Shown here: one piece after another, positions 16,601 to 18,478 of the stretch
Layout: each line of letters opens with the position of its first letter
Numbering within the stretch: position 1 is the first letter of the stretch
Assembly (NCBI GenBank): GCA_003573635.1
Contig: QUTJ01031778.1
Coordinates: forward strand, 1-18,478
Length of the DNA: 18,478 nt
Direction of reading: 5' to 3'
Source of the DNA: Goniomonas avonlea
Taxonomy: Eukaryota; Cryptophyceae; Goniomonadida; Goniomonadaceae
Notes under the pieces: model-generated
The model's database searches: none
Told to the model about the DNA's origin: nothing
What the model saw: the letters and a program-made list of their open reading frames with translations, nothing else
Program-made: the position numbers and the translations under genes

Positions 16601-18201
16601 CCGAGGCCTCCCTCTGCGCGCCGTGCCCGAGCCCACAACTCTGTCTCGGCGACGAGGTGGGGGTGGCTCACGCCGGCTGCGCGCCGAACGCGCACGGCGT
16701 CCTCTGCGCCAAGTGCTTGGACACGGACACTGGCCGTTTCTACATGGACAAGCAAGGCATATGCCAGTCCTGCCCTTCCTCCAACCTCTGGGTCTTGGCC
16801 TGGGTCGGGCTCTTCGTTGCCTGCCTCCTCGTTGCCCTGTTCCTCTGGCTGTTCGATGTCAACCCCCTCCTGCTTCTGCCACTGGGCACTCTCAAAATCA
16901 CCATCTCCTACTTCCAGGCAAGTTTCTGCTCGTGTGTGGGTCGTCATGCTGACAGAGAGCAACGACAGGTTGTGTCGCAAATGGCCGCGACCCTCACAGG
17001 ACCCGGGACCGAGATCCCGTTGCTGCCTCCAATGCTGCGGGGCTTCCTCGACATGGCTGAGGTCTACGAGCCTGATTTGGACAAGCTGACTCGTTGCCTC
17101 TTCGGCATTCAGGTGTCCCGTTGTGCTGTGCTGTGTTGGCGCAAGGCTGCTGCCGGCCCCTCCTCAACGGAGCCGGGTTGCTCTGTGTTCGACGTTGTTT
17201 GATCTGCGTCCCTGTCCTCAATACTGGCACGGTGTTGCCATTGGCACCACCAAGAGGGAGGTTCTGCGATACTGGGAGTCGAATTGACGAGAAAAGGCAC
17301 TCGGAAATTCCACTCGATTCGGTCAGATTACTCAATCTGGTGCAATCAAAAATGACACATTTTTCTTGGAAATCCCCAAGTTTTCCCTCGGAATCAGTTT
17401 TGCAGAACCATCCGAATGGCCTCGCCGTACCATGCCCTTCCCTGCCAACGTGTTTGCTCTAATAATCCCAGCCGTGGGTTGGTAGTGAGAATCGATCTTG
17501 CTCCGCTCCCGGTGACACCAACCCTTGAGAGACACACCGTCAACTCGCCTGCCGTTCCTGCGGCCCCACTGACCCTATCACTAGGCGACAAACTCCGAGA
17601 AGATTTTAGCGGTGTGTGCTGGCCCTTACATGATCACGGCGCTCCTTGCGCTGATATATCTTGGCCTCCGCTGCCTGCCAAATCGCGTCCGGCGTCATGT
17701 GATCTGGGTGCGTCTCTCTCTCATCATCTGTGGGTATTCGGGCGAAGGGAATCAGCTTCTGGTGACAGGGTGGCCCTGTCATGGCATACGTGCAGTCGAC
17801 CCCCTCCTGCTCTCCTCTGTCTTCCACTGTCCCACTCGCTCAGCGCTTGCTCTCGGCACACCCACTCTGCCTGCCTGGTGCTCCTTTTTCGCTCCAGCGG
17901 GCAGGCCTAGCTAAAGGGGGGCGACAGGCCAAGTTGGCTACACACTTCAAGATGAGAACGGACAGAGAACGTGTCTACAAAACTCAGCAGCCAGTTTGAG
18001 CCGTCGCCCCCCAGCACGAGCGCCAGACTTACCCTGGTGACTGCAGGACAACGTCGTGGGCGTCGGTCTCTTTGCATTGTTGGTGGTCCATCCCCACGTC
18101 GCAAGGGCATCGCTGTCCTACTTCGACTGCACTCAAGTCTTTGGCTATGATCAGCCGTGGCTCAGAGTGGATCCTGACACGGAGTGCTACAGCAGTGCCT
18201 G
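1..18201 (+). CDS. Giant multidomain multi-pass membrane adhesion/receptor-like protein (one gene, 13 exons in window, both ends open)
   Basis: I join exons 1-7612, 7710-8077, 8163-8717, 8825-10718, 11145-11448, 11506-11649, 11845-12528, 12669-12794, 13042-16049, 16419-16917, 16969-17112, 17585-17707 and 18047-18201. All twelve junctions keep the frame, and several restore a recognisable domain (FN3 across intron 1, concanavalin A-like across introns 2-3, TIG across intron 6, membrane module across introns 10-12). The frame is open to the left edge (AGC at 3-5, GTG at 6), so the start and any signal peptide are upstream. Order: TIG-like repeats, cbEGF array, GCC2/GCC3 repeats, FN3 x2, ConA-like, TIG, CUB, EGF, propeller-like, TIG x2, Ig-like, TIG x5, unknown module, TIG, GCC2/GCC3, transmembrane helices. 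These domain families are mostly extracellular and used for adhesion or ligand binding, so a cell-surface role is inferred; no enzyme motif was seen. Splitting into two or more genes is possible but less likely, because domains span the introns. Confidence 0.8.
100..5132 (+). repeat. Tandem array of ~19 TIG-like protein repeats (~80-90 aa each)
   Basis: Each unit follows the pattern SNGxxTGAxSVTVVGSxxG, then about 20 residues with an Arg-x-Gly, then CExTxWxSDSSVxCK, then a variable strand-rich tail ending near FxY. The N-terminal half (P/N..G..TG..SVTVVG..FG) resembles IPT/TIG domains, which are beta-sandwich folds of the immunoglobulin type; the SDSSV-CK half is a special feature of this array. 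I count 19 units by the SVTV-like motif, plus the tail of another at the left edge. Units 1-6 are the most alike; units from about 1740 on are more divergent. Unit 16 carries an extra stretch of about 40 residues (4210-4380). Conservation of the motif while DNA diverges argues for a maintained protein fold. Confidence 0.85.
5133..6110 (+). other. Calcium-binding EGF-like domain array (seven regular, one degenerate)
   Basis: Seven modules begin with a calcium-site signature D-[VIF]-[ND]-E-C or I-N-E-C: DVNECATDHGGC (from 5172), INECSTNHGGC, DFDECSVSGSC, DVNECSTFNGGC, DLNECATNNAGC, DINECAVSNGGC and DVNECATLNGGC. Each has the six-cysteine EGF spacing and the closing C-x-C-x-x-G-W-x-G-x-G-x-x-C. 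Most keep the Asn plus aromatic pair (N..GSFSC) expected of cbEGF modules. Between the first and second is a short irregular cysteine stretch (DVRSCPSLNCACQ, about 5298-5370) that lacks the D-x-N-E-C box. In the cbEGF family, calcium binding stiffens tandem modules into rods, so this block probably acts as a spacer or ligand-binding stalk outside the cell. Confidence 0.93.
6135..7256 (+). other. GCC2/GCC3 (ephrin-receptor-like) cysteine-rich repeats, block 1, seven units
   Basis: Seven units of roughly 50 residues follow the pattern C-xxGxxGxxGxxPC-xxCPxGxYxxxxxxxxC-xxCPxGxSTxxxGAxSxxxC, for example CPSGSVGNGGLAPCSACPMG. This spacing matches the GCC2/GCC3 or Tyr-kinase ephrin-receptor-like cysteine repeat, a disulphide-rich extracellular fold. 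Each unit carries six cysteines. It directly follows the EGF array in the same exon and precedes FN3-1. A second block of the same family sits next to the membrane at 15496-16520. Confidence 0.9.
7257..8007 (+). other. Two fibronectin type III domains (second one split by intron 1)
   Basis: FN3-1 (about 7257-7580) shows the strand pattern VSSLSWFF..ARVVWSLPSSNGAPIDRFRVFY..WNVSVVMANTAGWG: the core Trp, the P-x-x-NG-x-P-I turn and the A-N-x-x-G-W-G end are typical of FN3. FN3-2 begins with PPGAVTDL at 7583-7610, crosses intron 1, and continues SVEAASCSSLHVSWTHPANGGAPLLDYTLHF..VRARNVV. The 15-residue spacing from L to W is normal for the family only when intron 7613-7709 is removed, which supports that splice choice. 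FN3 domains are usually extracellular adhesion modules. Confidence 0.85.
7613..7709 (+). other. Intron 1 (97 bases, phase 2)
   Basis: Donor GTGTGT at 7613, acceptor TTACAG at 7704-7709; the split codon becomes AG|T (Ser). An inner pair, donor GTACTG at 7617 with acceptor TTTCAG at 7681-7686, is also frame-compatible and would add nine residues to FN3-2. The outer pair fits the domain spacing better. Confidence 0.7.
7710..8077 (+). CDS. Exon 2: rest of FN3-2 and start of concanavalin A-like domain
   Basis: The frame (codons at 7711, 7714 and so on) gives SVEAASCSSLHVSWTHP, the core of the second FN3, then a cysteine-bearing loop, then LDVRDGLLLWLRASSAVSSSSQ, the first strand of the next domain. 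It ends one base into a codon before GTAAGT (phase 1). Confidence 0.85.
8078..8162 (+). other. Intron 2 (85 bases, phase 1)
   Basis: Donor GTAAGT at 8078 and acceptor GTCCAG ending at 8162, preceded by a long T/C-rich tract (8101-8140). Joining gives G|TT (Val) and continues the ConA-like domain. Confidence 0.88.
8163..8717 (+). CDS. Exon 3: middle of the concanavalin A-like domain
   Basis: The frame (codons at 8165, 8168 and so on) encodes VRQWEDERGLHSAH through NLTSISVGGPTLGANCNVASSQI, the main beta-strand body of the ConA-like domain, with NGT and NLT N-glycosylation sequons. The donor GTGAGT follows at 8718 after one base of a codon. Confidence 0.87.
8718..8824 (+). other. Intron 3 (107 bases, phase 1)
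   Basis: Donor GTGAGT at 8718, acceptor TGCACAG ending at 8824 after a C/T-rich tract. Joining gives G|GA (Gly) and restores the last strand LAEVLVYRG of the ConA-like domain. Confidence 0.88.
8825..10718 (+). CDS. Exon 4: end of ConA-like domain, TIG, CUB, EGF and first part of propeller-like region
   Basis: A 631-codon open frame (codons at 8827 and so on). It holds the end of the ConA-like fold (to ~8940), a linker of unknown fold with several cysteines (8941-9255), a TIG domain (9256-9530), a CUB domain (9541-9921), one EGF module (9919-10008) and a beta-rich region that goes on into exon 5. It ends with two bases of a codon (GC, phase 2) before GTAAGT at 10719. Confidence 0.9.
9256..9530 (+). 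other. IPT/TIG-like domain
   Basis: The segment starts APAVVRHPPASLILPRIAG, goes on to QILTFSGRNFGTDG and ends with EFTCVSLKLP and YIVSVHGV. The features 'P....... G..LTFSGRNFG' and 'C.(15-20).F.C' match the TIG fold (Ig-like, in plexins, hepatocyte growth factor receptors and many protist surface proteins). It directly precedes the CUB domain. Confidence 0.7.
9541..9921 (+). other. CUB domain
   Basis: About 127 residues with the four-cysteine CUB pattern: CSG at the start, LSCTFVV, then QCLYDFLSVFDGG, then GSYCGTTLPPVLRSSS, ending SDNSKVSRGFNATVKG. The YDFLSVFDG box and SYCG are the family signature; the acidic Y-D...D layout suggests the calcium site seen in many CUB domains. CUB domains are extracellular ligand-binding modules. 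Confidence 0.92.
9919..10008 (+). other. Single EGF-like domain
   Basis: CETLGCSGSGRCDQGVCRCN followed by PGFAGTFCE has the six-cysteine spacing of a compact, non-calcium EGF module (C-x-C-x-x-G-F-x-G-x-x-C). The CUB-EGF pairing is common in extracellular proteins. Confidence 0.88.
10719..11144 (+). other. Intron 4 (426 bases, phase 2), mostly minisatellite
   Basis: Donor GTAAGT at 10719, acceptor ATCTGCAG ending at 11144. The split codon becomes GC|G (Ala) and the frame runs on as SRLAYFMSTTTTTGQ. Stops occur in the intron. About two thirds of its length is a G/T-rich repeat. Confidence 0.85.
10805..11080 (+). repeat. Minisatellite with ~10-base unit (TGGCTTTGAG) in intron 4
   Basis: The unit TGGCTTTGAG and variants (TGGTTTGAG, TGGCCTTGAG, TGGCTTTAGG, TGGCATTGAG) recur for about 270 bases. 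A higher-order pattern is visible: blocks ending GGCTTTCTTTG recur at about 10883 and 10937. The strand is C-poor and carries no coding sense in the gene; its reverse complement gives only a low-complexity SHSNHSK/KATQ peptide. Confidence 0.93.
11145..11448 (+). CDS. Exon 5: continuation of propeller-like region
   Basis: The frame (codons at 11146 and so on) encodes SRLAYFMSTTTTTGQPQLMH through VTIDKVPPELKTKQ. Strand pairs such as LMHRVELGSSVAAFASVS and GVLFTVITAV continue the exon 4 pattern. It ends exactly on a codon (phase 0) before GTGATG. Confidence 0.82.
11449..11505 (+). other. Intron 5 (57 bases, phase 0)
   Basis: Donor CAG|GTGATG at 11449, acceptor CCCTTCAG ending at 11505. Its length is a multiple of three but it contains an in-frame TGA (11488-11490), so retention would truncate the protein. 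Confidence 0.75.
11506..11649 (+). CDS. Exon 6: small exon leading into a TIG domain
   Basis: A 48-codon exon in phase 0 at both ends: SPMPLLKFMG through LLLLATIFELVPSMGPT. The last residues FELVPSMGPT join to TGGTSVVVGGHGF of exon 7, making the textbook TIG start (P-x-x-G-P-x-x-G-G-T-x-V-x-V-x-G). That fit is the main support, because the exon is too short to stand alone. Confidence 0.75.
11650..11844 (+). other. Intron 6 (195 bases, phase 0)
   Basis: Donor GTGAGT at 11650, acceptor GTCGCAG ending at 11844. A short direct repeat TTGATCAAGATCG occurs at about 11681 and 11701 inside it. Confidence 0.82.
11845..12528 (+). CDS. Exon 7: TIG domain remainder, second TIG, and start of Ig-like region
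   Basis: 228 codons. First comes TGGTSVVVGGHGF with FQCRFGALAPSPATFTSTTS and IACVS, the C-x-F-G...A-x-x-x-S-x-T-x-I-x-C body of a TIG domain, ending VPFSYYTPI. Second is a weaker TIG (about 12070-12375: SLTEFKPHRAYS, LLQVWGVGFV, ILCRFSRLSG, RVNCVSPSG, LNFTIV). The rest, up to PSRGDVT, is Ig-like or filamin-like material continuing in exon 8. It ends on a codon (phase 0) before GTGAGT. Confidence 0.87.
12529..12668 (+). other. Intron 7 (140 bases, phase 0)
   Basis: Donor GTGAGT at 12529, acceptor ACGCGTAG ending at 12668 after a C/A/T-rich tract (TTTTCACACCACACC). The exon 7 frame meets an in-frame stop at 12619-12621 if not spliced. Confidence 0.8.
12669..12794 (+). CDS. Exon 8: small Ig-like exon
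   Basis: 42 codons, phase 0 at both ends: VTSSTLTLSPLSNRRP through RPSVGVHTLQFE. It joins to LPGLGPATTTIAV of exon 9 to make the strand pattern G-V-H-T-L-Q-F-E-L-P-G-L-G, which reads as one Ig-like sheet edge. The frame differs from both flanks, so the exon depends on both splice sites. Confidence 0.75.
12795..13041 (+). other. Intron 8 (247 bases, phase 0)
   Basis: Donor GAG|GTGCGG at 12795, acceptor GTTGCGACAG ending at 13041, with a T-rich tract at 12970-12980. It contains a strong inverted repeat (12899-12956). Confidence 0.75.
12899..12956. repeat. Inverted repeat, 14-base perfect arms, in intron 8
   Basis: GTCGGGCTGGTTGG at 12899-12912 is exactly complementary to CCAACCAGCCCGAC at 12943-12956, leaving a 30-base loop. 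A second overlapping pairing (GGCAGTCG 12911-12918 with CGACTGCC 12953-12960) is also possible. It could form a hairpin in the pre-mRNA. Confidence 0.9.
13042..16049 (+). CDS. Exon 9: Ig-like end, six TIG domains, unknown module, second GCC2/GCC3 block
   Basis: About 1,002 codons in one frame. Order: end of the Ig-like region (to ~13431), five TIG domains (13432-14930), a module I do not recognise (14931-15220), a sixth TIG (15226-15490), then cysteine-rich GCC2/GCC3-like repeats from 15496 on. It ends two bases into a codon (TG, phase 2) before GTGCGC at 16050; reading on gives only CAVWLD and a stop at 16069-16071, which I take as intron. The continuation in exon 10 carries more cysteines of the same type. 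Confidence 0.9.
13432..14930 (+). other. Five consecutive IPT/TIG domains
   Basis: Start motifs: ASVTAVSPRTLPSGVAAVTV (13429), APVINSLAPSSVQLSN (~13747), APAITRLQPSGMPTFTTKLA (~14053), ETVISAVNPSRGPYGANTTV (~14332) and APVVSATNPVSPTLVLVSRA (~14620). Each then shows V-x-V-x-G-x-G-F and a C-x-F-G/S ... C pair (for example INCKFGATVVPE..VVCEVP, VLCRFSPLSVATPAEV..LLCWPSP, VFCHFGSPLDVLV..KCVCDAP). This is the canonical TIG cycle of ~95-105 residues. It differs from the exon 1 array, which has the extra W-x-SDSSV-CK motif. Confidence 0.85.
14931..15220 (+). other. Unrecognised ~95-residue module between TIG domains
   Basis: The segment runs TLTSVPGVNLDAAALQADIT, SSLAISPGRVSITVSNRTAS, then SSPRQASDTSGAAVTISDAP, then ALALQLMEEIAAGTGFGSLS. 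The order helix (AALQADITSSLA), 'S-P-x-R-V-S-I-T-V', polar loop, 'V-T-I-x-D', helix (ALQLMEEIAAG) is a beta-alpha-beta-alpha pattern, similar in outline to SEA/ferredoxin-like modules. I see no G-S-V-V-V autoproteolysis motif. Family unknown. Confidence 0.5.
15226..15490 (+). other. IPT/TIG domain next to the second cysteine-rich block
   Basis: TPISLSPSIGPLDGGQLVTI begins a near-perfect TIG start (P-x-x-G-P-x-x-G-G-x-x-V-T-I), followed by TPRCKFGSLPPVPATVVNET and TVVCWLP, and closing VELSFNGVDYP..VSYAF. Confidence 0.9.
16050..16418 (+). other. Intron 9 (369 bases, phase 2) with minisatellite
   Basis: Donor GTGCGC at 16050, acceptor CCTTGCAG ending at 16418. The split codon is TG|G (Trp), giving GSYQGEW then EQPFCVTCPD. 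The 5' half (16050-16230) shows nothing but an A/C-rich CACCACCA stretch near 16143-16170; the 3' half is a repeat. Confidence 0.83.
16231..16405 (+). repeat. Minisatellite, ~20-base unit (CACACTTCTCAACACTCTCG) in intron 9
   Basis: Eight or so imperfect copies of the ~20-base unit, varying as CACACTTCTCAACACCCG, CACACTCCTCACTCAACACT and CATACTTCTACTCG. The strand is nearly G-free, pyrimidine-rich and sits directly upstream of the acceptor at 16418, so the repeat itself supplies much of the polypyrimidine-like tract. Confidence 0.93.
16419..16917 (+). CDS. Exon 10: end of cysteine-rich block, first transmembrane helix, start of second
   Basis: The frame (codons at 16420 and so on) gives EQPFCVTCPDSSMKTRG, a stretch with NTS, CAPCPSPQLCLGDEVG, GVLCAKCLDTDTGRFYMD and ICQSCPSSN, then the helix LWVLAWVGLFVACLLVALFL (16786-16854) and PLLLLPLGTLKITISYFQ. 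The layout 'cysteine-rich, SSLW-type helix, F-D-x-N, L-K-I-x-x-S-Y-F-Q' is one I know from large multi-pass surface proteins of protists. It ends on a codon (phase 0) at CAG|GCAAGT. Confidence 0.88.
16918..16968 (+). other. Intron 10: 51-base GC-AG intron (phase 0), no in-frame stop
   Basis: Donor CAG|GCAAGT at 16918, acceptor AACGACAG ending at 16968. Removal joins ITISYFQ to VVSQMAATL, giving the conserved SYFQVVS run of this module. The 51 bases encode 17 codons without a stop (ASFCSCVGRHADREQRQ), so retention would insert a polar, cysteine-bearing stretch into helix 2. Confidence 0.75.
16969..17112 (+). CDS. Exon 11: end of helix 2 and following loop
   Basis: 48 codons, phase 0 at both ends: VVSQMAATLTGPGTEIPL, PPMLRGFLDMAEVYEPDLDK and LTRCLFGIQ. 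The loop with P-x-x-x-x-x-F-L and D-x-x-x-L-x-x-C is typical for this membrane module. Reading past 17112 gives a polar, Ser/Cys-rich tail and a stop at 17200-17202, taken as intron. Confidence 0.78.
17113..17584 (+). other. Intron 11 (472 bases, phase 0)
   Basis: Donor CAG|GTGTCC at 17113, acceptor ATCACTAG ending at 17584. Other acceptors lie inside (for example GGTCAG at 17321-17326 and TTGCAG at 17400-17405), and one opens a short frame with a hydrophobic stretch, so an additional exon cannot be fully excluded. I see no repeats or other features here. Confidence 0.6.
17585..17707 (+). CDS. Exon 12: transmembrane helix 3
   Basis: 41 codons, phase 0 at both ends: ATNSEKILAVCAG, PYMITALLALIYLGLRC, LPNRVRRHVIW. 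Joined to exon 11 it gives CLFGIQ-ATNSEKILAVCAGP, the short loop-then-helix spacing expected in this membrane module; the R-x-R-R after the helix fits a cytoplasmic end. The 5' acceptor (CTAG at 17581-17584) was preferred to TTTTAG at 17604-17609 because only the former keeps phase. Confidence 0.65.
17708..18046 (+). other. Intron 12 (339 bases, phase 0)
   Basis: Donor TGG|GTGCGT at 17708, acceptor GTGACTGCAG ending at 18046. Nothing else recognisable inside; reading frames here look like noise. Confidence 0.72.
18047..18201 (+). CDS. Exon 13 (3' end uncertain): transmembrane helix 4 and conserved loop
   Basis: The frame (codons at 18047 and so on) gives DNVVGVGLFALLVVHPHVAR, ASLSYFDCTQVFGYDQPW and LRVDPDTECYSSAW. 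These boxes match the membrane module and join exon 12 in phase 0. I end the exon at a possible donor GTGCGG (18202), which leaves two bases of a codon. If unspliced, the frame runs on to a TGA at 18254-18256 (CGSNSFRRPPLAAQALW), but that tail runs into the satellite repeat, so a further intron and more exons beyond the window seem more likely. Confidence 0.68.
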
Positions 18202-18230
18202 GTGCGGCTCGAATTCATTTCGGCGCCCCC

Positions 18231-18478
18231 CGCTCGCTGCCCAAGCGCTGTGGTGATATCAGAACTGGCATACGGCCGGCACTCCTCAATCCTAAACCCG
18301 CTCGCTGCCCAAGCACTGTGGCGATATCAGAACTGACATACGTCCTGCACTCCGCCCTAACCCCTAACCCCTAGACCCTAGACCCTAGACCCGCTCGCTC
18401 CCCAAGTGCTGGGGCGATCTTAGAACTGACCTACGTCCTGCACTCCAGTCTCACCCTCTTGCACACTCCAGTCTCACC
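18231..18478. repeat. Short satellite: three ~55-base units with variable linkers
   Basis: Units beginning CGCTCGCTGCCCAAG start at 18231, 18299 and 18392 (third: CGCTCGCTCCCCAAG). Each continues with CTGTGG-GATATCAGAACTG, CATACG and CTGCACTCC, with a few changes. Start-to-start distances are 68 and 93 bases; the difference lies in the linker. After the third unit, CACTCCAGTCTCACC occurs twice (18441-18455, 18464-18478). Confidence 0.9.
18354..18391. repeat. Degenerate telomere-like tract (CCCTAA / CCCTAGA)
   Basis: The linker between satellite units 2 and 3 is CCCTAACCCCTAACCCC followed by TAGACCCTAGACCCTAGA. CCCTAA is the C-strand of the TTAGGG telomere repeat found in many eukaryotes; CCCTAGA is a shifted variant. 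The linker between units 1 and 2 has a shorter trace (ATCCTAAACCC, 18289-18299). Confidence 0.8.

Larger units (their letters stand above)
16786..18201 (+). other. C-terminal multi-pass membrane module (exons 10-13)
   Basis: After splicing: helix 1 LWVLAWVGLFVACLLVALFL; helix 2 PLLLLPLGTLKITISYFQVV; an outer loop PLLPPMLRGFLDMAEVYEPD leading to LTRCLFGIQ; helix 3 PYMITALLALIYLGLRC followed by basic PNRVRRH (cytoplasmic end); helix 4 VVGVGLFALLVVHPHV, then SLSYFDCTQVFGYDQPWLRV and DPDTECYSSAW. The 'SYFQV' box, the 'LFxLxVxxPxVxRxxLxxFDC' box and the 'L-x-x-D-x-x-x-x-C' tail match a recurring module of GCC2/GCC3-containing protist proteins. I do not know its function; more helices probably follow beyond 18201. 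Confidence 0.72.

Noticed and set aside
17327-17481. Possible extra exon with a hydrophobic stretch (PFPANVFALIIPAVGW)
   Set aside because: Its acceptor is phase-compatible with exon 11, but its only in-phase exit to exon 12 needs a weak donor, the leading 30 residues do not resemble the module, and direct joining of 17112 to 17585 gives the expected loop length. Not fully excluded.

Overview
This window looks like part of a nuclear chromosome of a unicellular eukaryote (a protist). It is GC-rich, and its reading frames are joined by spliceosomal introns with GTGAGT/GTAAGT-type donors and pyrimidine-AG acceptors. The encoded domains are eukaryotic extracellular types: calcium-binding EGF, FN3, CUB, concanavalin A-like, IPT/TIG and GCC2/GCC3 (ephrin-receptor-like) cysteine repeats. 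I see no bacterial operon structure, rRNA, tRNA or mobile element. I cannot name the species or lineage. Four bases are undetermined (N at 281, 300, 335 and 753).

I read essentially the whole window as ONE giant gene on the + strand, open at both ends. It has 13 exons (1-7612, 7710-8077, 8163-8717, 8825-10718, 11145-11448, 11506-11649, 11845-12528, 12669-12794, 13042-16049, 16419-16917, 16969-17112, 17585-17707, 18047-~18201) and 12 introns. Every junction was placed by eye from splice signals plus reading phase, and all twelve are phase-compatible. The exons encode about 5,200 residues; the N-terminus lies upstream and the C-terminus is probably downstream.

Layout of the protein, N to C: about 19 tandem TIG-like repeats of ~80-90 residues (1-5132); seven cbEGF modules plus one degenerate module (5133-6110); seven GCC2/GCC3-like cysteine units (6135-7256); two FN3 domains (7257-8007); a concanavalin A-like/LamG-like domain (8008-8940); a TIG domain; a CUB domain; one EGF; a region resembling a beta-propeller (10009-11649); two TIG domains; Ig-like material; five more TIG domains; an unrecognised ~95-residue module; one more TIG; a second GCC2/GCC3 block; and a C-terminal multi-pass membrane module (16786-18201). 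The inferred product is a very large plasma-membrane protein with a long adhesive or sensing ectodomain. The function is an inference from the domains only.

Features outside the coding sense: the first ~1.73 kb is extremely G-rich on the coding strand and changes abruptly inside the repeat array; introns 4 and 9 are filled with minisatellites; intron 8 holds a strong inverted repeat; intron 10 is a 51-base GC-AG intron with no stop; and the right end (18231-18478) carries a short satellite with telomere-like CCCTAA/CCCTAGA linkers.
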